Assembly: GCF_020042285.1 (NCBI RefSeq)
Contig: NZ_CP083388.1
Coordinates: forward strand, 3,312,001 to 3,376,000
Direction of reading: 5' to 3'
DNA length: 64,000 nucleotides
From: Ferruginibacter albus
GTDB lineage: Bacteria > Bacteroidota > Bacteroidia > Chitinophagales > Chitinophagaceae
Below the pieces are notes generated by a model that worked only from the letters and a program-made list of their open reading frames with translations, was not told the DNA's origin and ran no database searches. Below are positions 19,322 through 27,644 of the stretch, piece by piece. The first letter of the stretch is position 1. Each line of letters begins with the position of its first letter. The position numbers and the translations under genes were made by a program.

Positions 19322-19353
19322 TTATTGAATTTTAATATTGATAACTGAGCCAA

Positions 19354-21285
19354 ATGAAAAAGAAATCGTTCAAATTACTTCTCCTTATATTTCACGTTAC
19401 ACTTTTCACACTTCACACTAATGCACAATGGTATGATCCTGATAAAGTAAATAAAAAAGTGGGCGACTTATATGCACAAGGCGTGCAGGAAGCACAATAC
19501 GGGAATTATGCAGAAGCATTAACCTGGATAAACAAGGCTATAGCAATCGATAAAAAATTTGTTGACGGATATTTATCAAGAGCGGGCATTTATTCGGCGT
19601 TAAAAAATTACAGATCGTCCATGACCGATTTTGAAACTGCTTTTAAATTAGATTCTGTTTATACATATGAATATCATCTTCCCTATTCCATTTCTTTGGC
19701 TGGTGACGGACAATTTGAAAGAGCGCTGGAAGCTGTGAATATATTTTTAAGATCCGATAAAATAAATGAACAAAGCATAAAAGCGGGTAACTATCGTAAA
19801 CGCACATACGAATTTGCAATTGATTATAAAAAGAAACATTCCGACAATAACTATGTTTTTGCCCCAAAGAATTTGGGCGACAGCGTTAATACAAAATTTG
19901 CCGAATATTGGCCATCAATAACTGTTGATGGCAAACGACTGGTTTTTACTCGAAGGCTAAGAGATGCAGACGAAGATTTTTTTGAAAGCGATCTTATTAA
20001 TGGCACATGGAGCAATGCAACATCTTTATCAGGAAAAGTAAATACGAATTTAAATGAAGGCGCACAGAATATTTCCCAGGATGGCGAATGGCTTGTTTTC
20101 ACCGGCTGTAATTATCCCGAAGGATATGGGAGTTGCGACCTGTACATTTCTCATAAAACAAAAGACGGCTGGAGCGAAGGACAAAATCTTGGACCGGCTA
20201 TAAATACAGATGCATGGGAAACATCTCCATCCTTATCTCCTGATAAAAAAGACCTGTACTTTGCCAGCAATCGCAGAGGCGGGTATGGTAAAAGTGATAT
20301 ATGGGTAACACATCACTTAGCAAATGGCGATTGGTCTGCTCCGGAAAATCTTGGATCTGGCATTAATACAGAAGGCGATGAAGGATGTCCTTTTATGTAT
20401 GCAGATAATCAAACATTATTTTTTAGCAGCAACAACTGGGATGGTTATGGCAGTACAGACTTGTTCTATTCTAAAAAATTAAATGACACTACCTGGAGCA
20501 CACCTCAAAACCTCGGCTATCCTATCAATACGATTGATGATGAAGGCTCTTTAATTGTTGCAGCTGATGGCAAAACAGCTTATTATGCCAGCGATAGAAG
20601 CGATAGCAAAGGGCAATTGGATATATATAGTTTTGATCTGAGAGAAGACATCCGTCCGCCAAAAACATTATGGGTAAAAGGTAAAGTGTTCGATGCAAAA
20701 ACAAAAGCAGGCTTACCTTCATCTGTACAACTAACCGATATCGTCACAAGGCAGATCATTAGCGATGTACAAACAAATGAAGTAGGCGATTATTTAGCTA
20801 CGCTTCCCGTAGGAAAAGATTATGCGTTCAATGTAAACAGGAAGGGATATTTATTCTATTCTTCCAATTATAACATCAACATAAATACTACGGATTCCTT
20901 CTTTACTGCCGATATTCCGCTACAACCAATTGAGGCAGGAGCAAAGATCATTTTAAATAATATTTTCTTCGATTCTAAACAAAGCACGCTAAAATCCGGT
21001 TCCTTAATTGAGCTAGATAAAGTAGTTCAACTGATGGATGACAATCCCAAGCTGGTGATCCTAATAAGTGGTTATACCGATAATGTTGGTAAAGATGCAG
21101 ACAACTTAAAGCTTTCTAACGATAGAGCCTTAGCGGTAGTCAACTATCTCTTATCAAGTAAAAAAATTGCGAAAGAAAGATTACAATACAAAGGTTTTGG
21201 TGCTTCTAATCCTATTGCAGATAATACAACAGAAGAAGGCAAAGCTCAGAACCGAAGAACGGAATTAACAGTCATCAGTAACTAA
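19354..21285 (+). CDS. TPR/PD40/OmpA-family outer-membrane protein
   Basis: A 643-residue secreted protein. In order: signal peptide ending in TNAQ, TPR repeats (about 35-150, e.g. GNYAEALTWINKAIAIDKKF), a beta-propeller of PD40 repeats (about 170-430: FASNRRGGYGKSDIWV, FSSNNWDGYGSTDLFYSKK, YASDRSDSKGQLDIYSF), a carboxypeptidase-regulatory-like domain (about 435-515), and an OmpA domain (about 530-643) with the peptidoglycan-binding region GYTDNVGKDADNLKLSNDRA and NRRTEL. The layout is that of Bacteroidota OmpA/PD40 proteins such as the T9SS-linked PorE group; the exact role is unknown. The leader's hydrophobic core is coded by TTCAC-rich repeat-like DNA. Confidence 0.88.
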   Translation: MKKKSFKLLLLIFHVTLFTLHTNAQWYDPDKVNKKVGDLYAQGVQEAQYGNYAEALTWINKAIAIDKKFVDGYLSRAGIYSALKNYRSSMTDFETAFKLDSVYTYEYHLPYSISLAGDGQFERALEAVNIFLRSDKINEQSIKAGNYRKRTYEFAIDYKKKHSDNNYVFAPKNLGDSVNTKFAEYWPSITVDGKRLVFTRRLRDADEDFFESDLINGTWSNATSLSGKVNTNLNEGAQNISQDGEWLVFTGCNYPEGYGSCDLYISHKTKDGWSEGQNLGPAINTDAWETSPSLSPDKKDLYFASNRRGGYGKSDIWVTHHLANGDWSAPENLGSGINTEGDEGCPFMYADNQTLFFSSNNWDGYGSTDLFYSKKLNDTTWSTPQNLGYPINTIDDEGSLIVAADGKTAYYASDRSDSKGQLDIYSFDLREDIRPPKTLWVKGKVFDAKTKAGLPSSVQLTDIVTRQIISDVQTNEVGDYLATLPVGKDYAFNVNRKGYLFYSSNYNININTTDSFFTADIPLQPIEAGAKIILNNIFFDSKQSTLKSGSLIELDKVVQLMDDNPKLVILISGYTDNVGKDADNLKLSNDRALAVVNYLLSSKKIAKERLQYKGFGASNPIADNTTEEGKAQNRRTELTVISN

Positions 21286-21303
21286 GAAAATTAAGCAGTC
21301 CGT

Positions 21304-22404
21304 ATGAACAAAGATCTGCTATACCAAATAGCACTTACATTGGTGCCTAATATCGGCAATGTGCATGCCAAATCCCTGGTAACTATTTTTGAAAGCGCTG
21401 AAGCCGTTTTTAAGTCAAAGAAAAAAGACCTCGAAAATATTGAAGGCATTGGTGCAGTAAGAGCTAAAAGCATAAAAGAGTTTGACAATTTCCTTAGCTC
21501 CGAAGAGGAAATACAGTTTATTGAAAGATATAAGATCACTCCCCTGTTTATTAACGACGAGGTTTATCCTAAAAGATTGCTGAATTGTTATGACAGTCCG
21601 ATATTATTATTTTACCGTGGCAATGCTGATCTAAATCATTCCAAAATAATTTCTATTGTAGGCACACGCACTAATTCCGATTATGGTAAAACCGTTTGCG
21701 AAAAATTAATTGAAGATCTAAGCAATGAAAATGTTTTAGTTATTAGCGGACTTGCTTTTGGTGTTGATACCATTGCTCATAAAGCCGCGTTAAAGCATAA
21801 GTTGCAAACCGTAGGCGTATTAGCGCACGGCTTAGACAGAATTTATCCCGCGCAAAACAAAGCCCTTGCCAAGCAAATGGTAGAGCACGGTGGCTTGCTA
21901 ACTGAATTCCTAAGTAACACCGATCCGGGAAAACAAAACTTTCCAAAACGAAACAGAATTGTAGCAGGCATGAGCGATGCCGTAATTGTTATAGAAACCA
22001 GTAAAAAAGGCGGGTCATTAATTACGGCAGAATTAGGGAACAGTTATAATAAAGACGTTTTTGCCATTCCCGGAAGAACAACCGACAGTAAAAGCGAAGG
22101 TTGCAATTATCTTATTAAAAACAACAAAGCAGCCCTTATTACTTGTGCCGATGACCTGTTGGAGAACATGGGATGGAAAGAACATTCAAAATCATCACCC
22201 AAAAAACAAAGAGAATTATTCATTGAATTAAGTGAAGATGAGAGAATAATTGTTGACCTGTTGCGGCAGCATGAACAAATACATATTGATGAACTTTATT
22301 TTAAAACAGGATTAAGTAGTAGCGCATCGGCTGCGGCTTTACTGAGTTTGGAAATGCAGGGAATTGTAAACGTTTTACCCGGAAAGCTTTATAAATTAGT
22401 TTAG
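21304..22404 (+). CDS. dprA: DNA-processing protein DprA
   Basis: Loads RecA on incoming single-stranded DNA in transformation. The 366 residues contain an N-terminal helix-hairpin-helix (LENIEGIGAVRAKSI), a Rossmann-like core (SIVGTRTNSDYGKTVC, VISGLAFGVDTIAHKAAL, FPKRNRIVAGMSD, GSLITAELG) and a C-terminal winged helix of the DML1 type (about 300-366). The start is the ATG at 21304, 18 bases after the upstream stop. Length and motifs are normal. Confidence 0.96.
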   Translation: MNKDLLYQIALTLVPNIGNVHAKSLVTIFESAEAVFKSKKKDLENIEGIGAVRAKSIKEFDNFLSSEEEIQFIERYKITPLFINDEVYPKRLLNCYDSPILLFYRGNADLNHSKIISIVGTRTNSDYGKTVCEKLIEDLSNENVLVISGLAFGVDTIAHKAALKHKLQTVGVLAHGLDRIYPAQNKALAKQMVEHGGLLTEFLSNTDPGKQNFPKRNRIVAGMSDAVIVIETSKKGGSLITAELGNSYNKDVFAIPGRTTDSKSEGCNYLIKNNKAALITCADDLLENMGWKEHSKSSPKKQRELFIELSEDERIIVDLLRQHEQIHIDELYFKTGLSSSASAAALLSLEMQGIVNVLPGKLYKLV

Positions 22405-22439
22405 AGGCTAACATAGTTTAAGATGTTGTTTACCGGATT

Positions 22440-22469
22440 TTTGCCATTTATATTTTTCCTTTACCTTTG
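22440..22469 (+). promoter_or_regulatory. Promoter of guaB
   Basis: TTTG (22440-22443), 18 bases, then TACCTTTG (22462-22469): one of the best Bacteroidota promoter matches in the window. Only three bases separate it from the ATG at 22473. Confidence 0.7.
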
Positions 22470-22472
22470 CAC

Positions 22473-23966
22473 ATGGCTACAATAAATAACTCCTCTGCGC
22501 AAAGCAAATCCAAAAAATTTTTCGGCGAAGGCCTAACGTTTGATGACGTTCTGTTAATGCCTGCATACAGCCAGGTACTGCCTCGTGATGTAAGTATTCA
22601 TACTCAACTTACTAAAACAATTAAGCTGCATGTACCTATGTTAAGTGCAGCAATGGACACTGTTACGGAAGCATCTTTGGCTATCGCCTTAGCCCGTGAA
22701 GGCGGATTGGGTATCCTGCATAAAAACATGAGCATTGAAAAGCAGGCAGAACAGGTACGTAAAGTAAAAAGAAGTGAGAATGGCCTGATATTAGACCCTG
22801 TCACCTTAACCCCTGATGCTACTATTGGCGAAGCTTTACGGTTAATGAAAGAAAATAAGATCGGCGGTATTCCAGTGGTGGATGCACAACATAAATTAGT
22901 GGGAATTTTAACCAACCGTGACTTACGTTTTGAAACACATTATGAAAGCAAAGTAGGCTCCATAATGACAAAAGACAATCTTATCACAGCACCGGAAGGC
23001 ACCAATCTTAAAAAAGCAGAAGCCATCTTCAAGCAAAATAAAATTGAAAAATTACCGGTAATAAATAAATCGGGCATTTTAATTGGTTTAATAACGTTTA
23101 GCGATATACTAAAACTAAAAAGCCATCCCAACGCCATCAAAGATTCTTACGGACGTTTATTGGTAGGCGCAGGCGTTGGTATAACAAAAGATATTCTAGA
23201 CAGGGTTGATGCATTACATCGTGTAGGCGTTGATGTTATTTGTTTGGATAGTGCTCATGGACATACCAAAGGAGTGATGGACGCATTAAAAACCGTTAAG
23301 AAAAACTACAAAGGCTTACAGGTAATTGCCGGAAATGTAGGCACTGCAGCAGGTGCAAAAGCACTGGCAGATGCAGGTGCCGATGCTGTTAAAGTGGGCA
23401 TTGGACCTGGTTCTATTTGTACTACACGTATCGTTGCCGGTACCGGCGTTCCTCAAATTACCGCAGTAATGGAAGCTGCAGCCGCATTAAAAAATAAAAA
23501 TGTCGGTATCATAAGCGACGGCGGTATCCGTTATACAGGCGATATGGTAAAAGCCCTGGCAGCCGGCGCTAACTGTGTAATGATGGGAAATGTTTTTGCA
23601 GGTACAGAAGAAAGTCCAGGCGAAACGATTATCTACGAAGGAAGAAAATTCAAACAATACAGAGGCATGGGTTCTATGGGTGCGATGGCACAGGGCAGCA
23701 GCGATCGGTATTTCCAGGATGTAGAAGATGATATTAAAAAGTTTGTACCGGAAGGAATTGAAGGTCGTGTGGCATTTAAAGGACATCTACGTGAAGTGGT
23801 GCATCAGTTTACCGGTGGTTTGCGTGCAGGCATGGGTTATTGCGGTGCAAAAACAATTGCAGAATTACAAAATGCAACTTTTGTAAAAATAACCAATGCC
23901 GGTATAAAAGAAAGTCACGCACATGATATTGAGATCACTAAAGAAGCGCCGAACTATTCAAGATAA
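22473..23966 (+). CDS. guaB: Inosine-5'-monophosphate dehydrogenase
   Basis: NAD-dependent oxidation of IMP to XMP, the committed step to GMP. About 497 residues: N-terminal [22 protein letters not shown], two CBS domains inserted at about 95-210, the phosphate-binding and catalytic loop [18 protein letters not shown] with the active-site Cys, the flap with [14 protein letters not shown], and [19 protein letters not shown] end. The ATG at 22473 is preferred over a TTG two codons upstream. It may be made from a leaderless or near-leaderless mRNA. Confidence 0.97.
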   Translation: MATINNSSAQSKSKKFFGEGLTFDDVLLMPAYSQVLPRDVSIHTQLTKTIKLHVPMLSAAMDTVTEASLAIALAREGGLGILHKNMSIEKQAEQVRKVKRSENGLILDPVTLTPDATIGEALRLMKENKIGGIPVVDAQHKLVGILTNRDLRFETHYESKVGSIMTKDNLITAPEGTNLKKAEAIFKQNKIEKLPVINKSGILIGLITFSDILKLKSHPNAIKDSYGRLLVGAGVGITKDILDRVDALHRVGVDVICLDSAHGHTKGVMDALKTVKKNYKGLQVIAGNVGTAAGAKALADAGADAVKVGIGPGSICTTRIVAGTGVPQITAVMEAAAALKNKNVGIISDGGIRYTGDMVKALAAGANCVMMGNVFAGTEESPGETIIYEGRKFKQYRGMGSMGAMAQGSSDRYFQDVEDDIKKFVPEGIEGRVAFKGHLREVVHQFTGGLRAGMGYCGAKTIAELQNATFVKITNAGIKESHAHDIEITKEAPNYSR

Positions 23967-24013
23967 TCAACCATTTAAAATTAGTACTTAATAATTTTTG
24001 TAACAAGCCGTTG

Positions 24014-24060
24014 TATTTCAATTAAGCATCGTTGTGTCACATTTCGTTCATCGGCATTGC
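24014..24060. repeat. Dispersed repeat, TCAATTAAGCATnGTTGTGTCAC family
   Basis: TTTCAATTAAGCATCGTTGT followed by GTCAC matches 56950-56975 (one difference in the first 24 bases); related words follow in both copies (CGGCAT). It stands just before the DUF4105 gene. Confidence 0.65.
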
Positions 24061-24085
24061 TACTATTAAACTTTAATTGACTCGA

Positions 24086-25285
24086 ATGTTTTTAAAATTT
24101 CTTTTTAAAAAGTTCAAATCAAAAACTTCAATTTTAAAAAAAGTAGCGACACTTTTAATTATTAATTATTCATTATTAATTACCAATTGTAACGCACAGG
24201 ATTCCTCTCATATTCGCATATCGTTATTAACCTGCACTCCCGGGCAGGAACTTTATTCCATATTCGGGCATAGCGCTTTAAGGGTGATCGACAGTAGTCT
24301 TGCAGGCAATGACGGAAGAGACATCGTATACAATTATGGCACTTTTAATTTTGATGATAAGAACTTCTACATAAAATTTACAAGAGGCAAGCTGCTGTAT
24401 TATGTTTCAATAGAATATTATGATGATTTTATAGGATTTTACCGATATGAAAATCGTGGTATCACCGAACAGGTTTTAAATTTCTCTCCTGAAGAAAAAA
24501 TAAAGATCAATCAGGCATTGATTGAAAATGCCAAGGAGCAAAACAAGTACTATAAATACGATTTCTTCTTTGATAACTGTACTACCCGTCTCCGTGATAT
24601 CATCAAAAAAAACAAACACCCTCAACCAATATTCAATGCTGTAATGCCCGTACACGCTACTTTCAGAGATGCCATCCATCAATACCTGGAAAAAGGCGGA
24701 TTATTGTGGAGTCAATTGGGCATCGATATTTTATTAGGCGCAAAAACGGATGCAGTAATGACAGTTGAGCAATCGCAGTTCCTACCTGATAATCTGATGC
24801 GATCTTTGGACAACAACAGTAAGCAACTGGTTTTATCAGAAAAAATTTTAACTACTCCACACAATGACAAATTAGATAAACCTGTCTTCACTCCTTTTCT
24901 TTGTTTCCTGGTATTATTTGTATTTATCATCGGGCTAAGTTTTTATGAAACGGCTGCTGCCAGAAGATTTTTGCAAGGCTTTGATGGAATGTTATTTTTT
25001 CTCACCGGCGTTATTGGTGTTCTATTGATTTTAATGTGGACAGCCACCGACCATATTATGTGTGCCAATAATTATAACCTGTTATGGGCTTTACCAGCTC
25101 ACAGCATCATGGCATTTTTTATCAACAGTAAAAAAAATTGGGTAAAAAAATATTATCTTATCACTGCAATCATATTAACCGTTCTATTATTGGCGTGGTT
25201 TTTTCTTCCACAACATTTAAATGTTGCATTAATGCCATTGGTATTACTGTTAATTGTTAGAAGTGTTCATACTTATATCAAGTAA
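24086..25285 (+). CDS. DUF4105 membrane protein
   Basis: About 399 residues. After a signal peptide (ends TNCNAQ) comes the DUF4105 domain (Lnb N-terminal periplasmic type): LLTCTPGQELYSIFGHSALRV, YNYGTFNFDD, then DFFFDNCTTRLRDIIK, with conserved His and Cys that look like a papain-type arrangement. The C-terminal third has four or five transmembrane helices (from about residue 277). The ATG at 24086 is chosen over a TTG three codons upstream. The signal-peptide core (LLIINYSLLITNC) is coded by an ATTATTAATT-type repeat. The substrate is unknown. Confidence 0.85.
   Translation: MFLKFLFKKFKSKTSILKKVATLLIINYSLLITNCNAQDSSHIRISLLTCTPGQELYSIFGHSALRVIDSSLAGNDGRDIVYNYGTFNFDDKNFYIKFTRGKLLYYVSIEYYDDFIGFYRYENRGITEQVLNFSPEEKIKINQALIENAKEQNKYYKYDFFFDNCTTRLRDIIKKNKHPQPIFNAVMPVHATFRDAIHQYLEKGGLLWSQLGIDILLGAKTDAVMTVEQSQFLPDNLMRSLDNNSKQLVLSEKILTTPHNDKLDKPVFTPFLCFLVLFVFIIGLSFYETAAARRFLQGFDGMLFFLTGVIGVLLILMWTATDHIMCANNYNLLWALPAHSIMAFFINSKKNWVKKYYLITAIILTVLLLAWFFLPQHLNVALMPLVLLLIVRSVHTYIK
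24155..24191. repeat. ATTATTAATT-type simple repeat inside a signal peptide
   Basis: Near-tandem TTAATTATTAATTATTCATT and ATTAATTACCAATTG words, read in frame as part of the DUF4105 protein leader. Confidence 0.6.
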
Positions 25286-25286
25286 G

Positions 25287-26084
25287 ATGAAAAAAATTAT
25301 TCTGTTTAAAGAAAAAGCTGTTGCCTACGAAATATCAGGACAAGGACTGCCCGTAGTTTTGATACACGGCTTTCCCGAAACAGGTGAATTATGGCATTAT
25401 CAAAAAGATTTTTTAGCTCAGCAGTGTCAGGTCATCATCCCCGATTTGCCCGGCAGCGGAGCATCTCCATATAACGACCAGTTATCTACTATTGATGACT
25501 ACGCAGAAGCAATAAAAGCAATCACTGATAATGAAAAGCTCGACCGGGTAGTTTTGATCGGGCATAGCATGGGCGGCTATATTTCATTAGCTTTTGCAGA
25601 AAAATATCCTCAATTGATCAAAGGCATTGGCTTGTTCCACTCTACAGCATTGGCAGATACAGAAGAGAAAAAACAAGCCCGTTTAAAAGGCATTGAATTT
25701 ATCACCAACAACGGCGCTTTCCCTTTTGTAAAAACCAGCGTTCCTAATTCTTTCAGCGCTGATTTCAAAGATCAGCATGCTCATGAAGTAGAAGCCTTGA
25801 TAGAAGCAGGAAAAAAATTTCAGCCTGAAGCATTGATACAATATTATCGTGCTATGATCGCACGCCCCGATAGAACCAGCGTATTAAAAGCCTGTAATGT
25901 TCCTGTTTTATTTGTTATTGGCGAACAGGATACAATTATACCAATGCAAACAGTTTTACCTCAAACTTATTTACCTTCTTTATCACACATACATATTTTA
26001 CAAAATAGTGCACATATGGGTATGTGGGAAGAAACACATAAAGCCAATCAAATACTGTTAGATTTTTTAGAATCATTATCATGA
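25287..26084 (+). CDS. Alpha/beta hydrolase
   Basis: A 265-residue soluble protein with the full fold signature: oxyanion region LIHGFPETGELWHYQ, nucleophile elbow IGHSMGGYISL (Ser at about 95), an acidic residue in VIGEQDTIIP and the catalytic His in LQNSAHMGMWEE. Probably an esterase or epoxide-hydrolase-like enzyme; the substrate cannot be inferred. The ATG at 25287 is two bases past the preceding stop. Its own stop overlaps the next start (ATGA), so the hydrolase and the dehydrogenase are translationally coupled. Confidence 0.9.
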   Translation: MKKIILFKEKAVAYEISGQGLPVVLIHGFPETGELWHYQKDFLAQQCQVIIPDLPGSGASPYNDQLSTIDDYAEAIKAITDNEKLDRVVLIGHSMGGYISLAFAEKYPQLIKGIGLFHSTALADTEEKKQARLKGIEFITNNGAFPFVKTSVPNSFSADFKDQHAHEVEALIEAGKKFQPEALIQYYRAMIARPDRTSVLKACNVPVLFVIGEQDTIIPMQTVLPQTYLPSLSHIHILQNSAHMGMWEETHKANQILLDFLESLS

Positions 26085-26842
26085 ATAAAATTGTTGTTAT
26101 AACAGGGGCTACTTCAGGTATTGGAGAAGCCTGTGCACGTAAGTTTGCTGCAGACGGCGACAATATCATCATTACCGGCAGAAGAAGCGAACGCCTAAAT
26201 CAATTAAAGCAACAACTTGAAAAAGAATTTGCAATAAAAGTAGTAGCCTTAAACTTTGATGTTCAAAATAAAGAAGAAGTATCCGCAGCTTTTTTAACCT
26301 TACCCGAGAACTGGAAAGCAATTGACATCTTAATTAATAATGCAGGGCTTGCATTAGGAAGAGATTATTTTGACGAAGCTGATATGAACGATTGGGAAAC
26401 CATGTTGAATACAAATGTGCATGGCTTATTGTACGTAAGTAGAGCTATCCTACAGTTTATGATTACACGAAAAATAGGGCATATCATCAACATCAGCTCC
26501 ACCGCGGGAAAAAACGTATATGAAAAAGGCAATATTTACTGCGCCACAAAACATGCAGTAGCTGCAATTAGTCAATCCATGCGCATTGACCTGCTGCGAC
26601 ATAATATAAAAATAACAGATATCTTTCCAGGAGCCGTACAAACCGAGTTTTCAAATGTGCGTTTCAAGGGAGATGATAAAAAAGCCCGTGAGGTATATGA
26701 AGGCATTACACCACTTTCCGCTACAGATGTAGCTAATAGTATATTTTATTGCACTTCACTTCCCCCTCACGTATGCATCAATGAACTGGTACTTACCTGC
26801 ACACAACAGGCAGACTCTTTCTATATGTATAAAAATCAATAA
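26081..26842 (+). CDS. Short-chain dehydrogenase (YdfG-like)
   Basis: A 253-residue NAD(P)-dependent oxidoreductase: cofactor motif TGATSGIGEACARKFA, NNAGLALG, catalytic Ser in INISSTAGK and the Y-x3-K pair in YCATKHAV. The basic GRRSERL after strand 2 suggests NADP(H). It resembles the YdfG group that oxidises 3-hydroxy acids such as serine or malonic semialdehyde reductants. It is coupled to the hydrolase upstream. Confidence 0.92.
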   Translation: MNKIVVITGATSGIGEACARKFAADGDNIIITGRRSERLNQLKQQLEKEFAIKVVALNFDVQNKEEVSAAFLTLPENWKAIDILINNAGLALGRDYFDEADMNDWETMLNTNVHGLLYVSRAILQFMITRKIGHIINISSTAGKNVYEKGNIYCATKHAVAAISQSMRIDLLRHNIKITDIFPGAVQTEFSNVRFKGDDKKAREVYEGITPLSATDVANSIFYCTSLPPHVCINELVLTCTQQADSFYMYKNQ

Positions 26843-26856
26843 GTTCCGCCCAAAAA

Positions 26857-26864
26857 TATCTTTG
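26857..26864 (+). promoter_or_regulatory. -7 element upstream of a secreted hypothetical gene
   Basis: TATCTTTG, 76 bases before the ATG at 26941. Confidence 0.4.
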
Positions 26865-26940
26865 CTCAATTAAATACTAAAAGCATATTCTTTTACGTTT
26901 AGTATATATAGTGTAGTCCACTTTAATCCGAACAAAGACC

Positions 26941-27414
26941 ATGAACATCCGTATTCTATTAATAATCATTACCATAGGGCTATTTAGCATCCAGGCCAAA
27001 TCTCAGGATGTGATCCGCCAATCAGCCTGCAGCGACCCCACCATCATTCACGAAGCAGACAGTGTTAAGCAAGAACTCATCAAACAAGGATTTATTGTAG
27101 TAAAAGAAGCATCCATGCAAATGGAAAGCGAATATGAAATGCCGGTTGTTGTTCCTTTAACGCAAGGCAGCTGGTACCAGTTTGTTTTTATTGGCGATGC
27201 TACTTCAAAATTATATGAAGTACGTATGTATGACTACGATGAAAGACAGGTAGCCTATCAAAAAAAGCAATGGGGCGATGTTGACGGCAACGTAATAAGC
27301 TACTCTTACATACCGCAATTTTCAGAATACCACATGATAAAACCTGTACAGGTAAATAAAAAGAAAAAGAACTTATGCGGTTATGTTATGTTACTTAAAA
27401 AAGTTAAAAACTAA
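26941..27414 (+). CDS. Secreted hypothetical protein
   Basis: A 157-residue protein with a clear signal peptide (NIRILLIIITIGLFSIQAKSQ). The mature part is about 135 residues with a helical start (HEADSVKQELIKQGFIVVKEA) and a beta-rich middle (GSWYQFVFIGDATSKLYEVRMYDYDERQ in pieces), ending in a basic segment. Two Cys are present. I do not recognise the family. It is a single-gene unit ended by a strong terminator. Confidence 0.75.
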   Translation: MNIRILLIIITIGLFSIQAKSQDVIRQSACSDPTIIHEADSVKQELIKQGFIVVKEASMQMESEYEMPVVVPLTQGSWYQFVFIGDATSKLYEVRMYDYDERQVAYQKKQWGDVDGNVISYSYIPQFSEYHMIKPVQVNKKKKNLCGYVMLLKKVKN

Positions 27415-27445
27415 ACTATCTCTTTTTTGTGCTTGATTATAATGA

Positions 27446-27475
27446 AACACTGTGGCTTACCGCAGTGTTTTTTAT
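27446..27475 (+). terminator. Hairpin terminator
   Basis: Ten-base-pair stem (AACACTGTGG with CCGCAGTGTT, one G-T pair), loop CTTA, then a T run. Confidence 0.9.
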
Positions 27476-27644
27476 TATAGGCTGTTGGCAATAATACTAC
27501 TATTATCAGTTGCTCCTGCTTTTCGCTGCAAGTCCGCCACATCTCCACGCACACATCATCAGCGGGCTTTTCGCTTCACTCAGGCAGTCCTTGAACCCAT
27601 TATCATTATTCAACCATACGAGGATTATAAGTTTTACAAAACGC
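27476..27644. other. GC-richer non-coding stretch
   Basis: Between a terminator and the 3' end of a minus-strand gene. It is richer in C than its surroundings (GCTTTTCGCTGCAAGTCCGC, CATCAGCGGGCTTTTCGC) and has no convincing gene. It resembles the remnants of dispersed repeats found between genes in related genomes, but no second copy is in this window. Confidence 0.4.
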
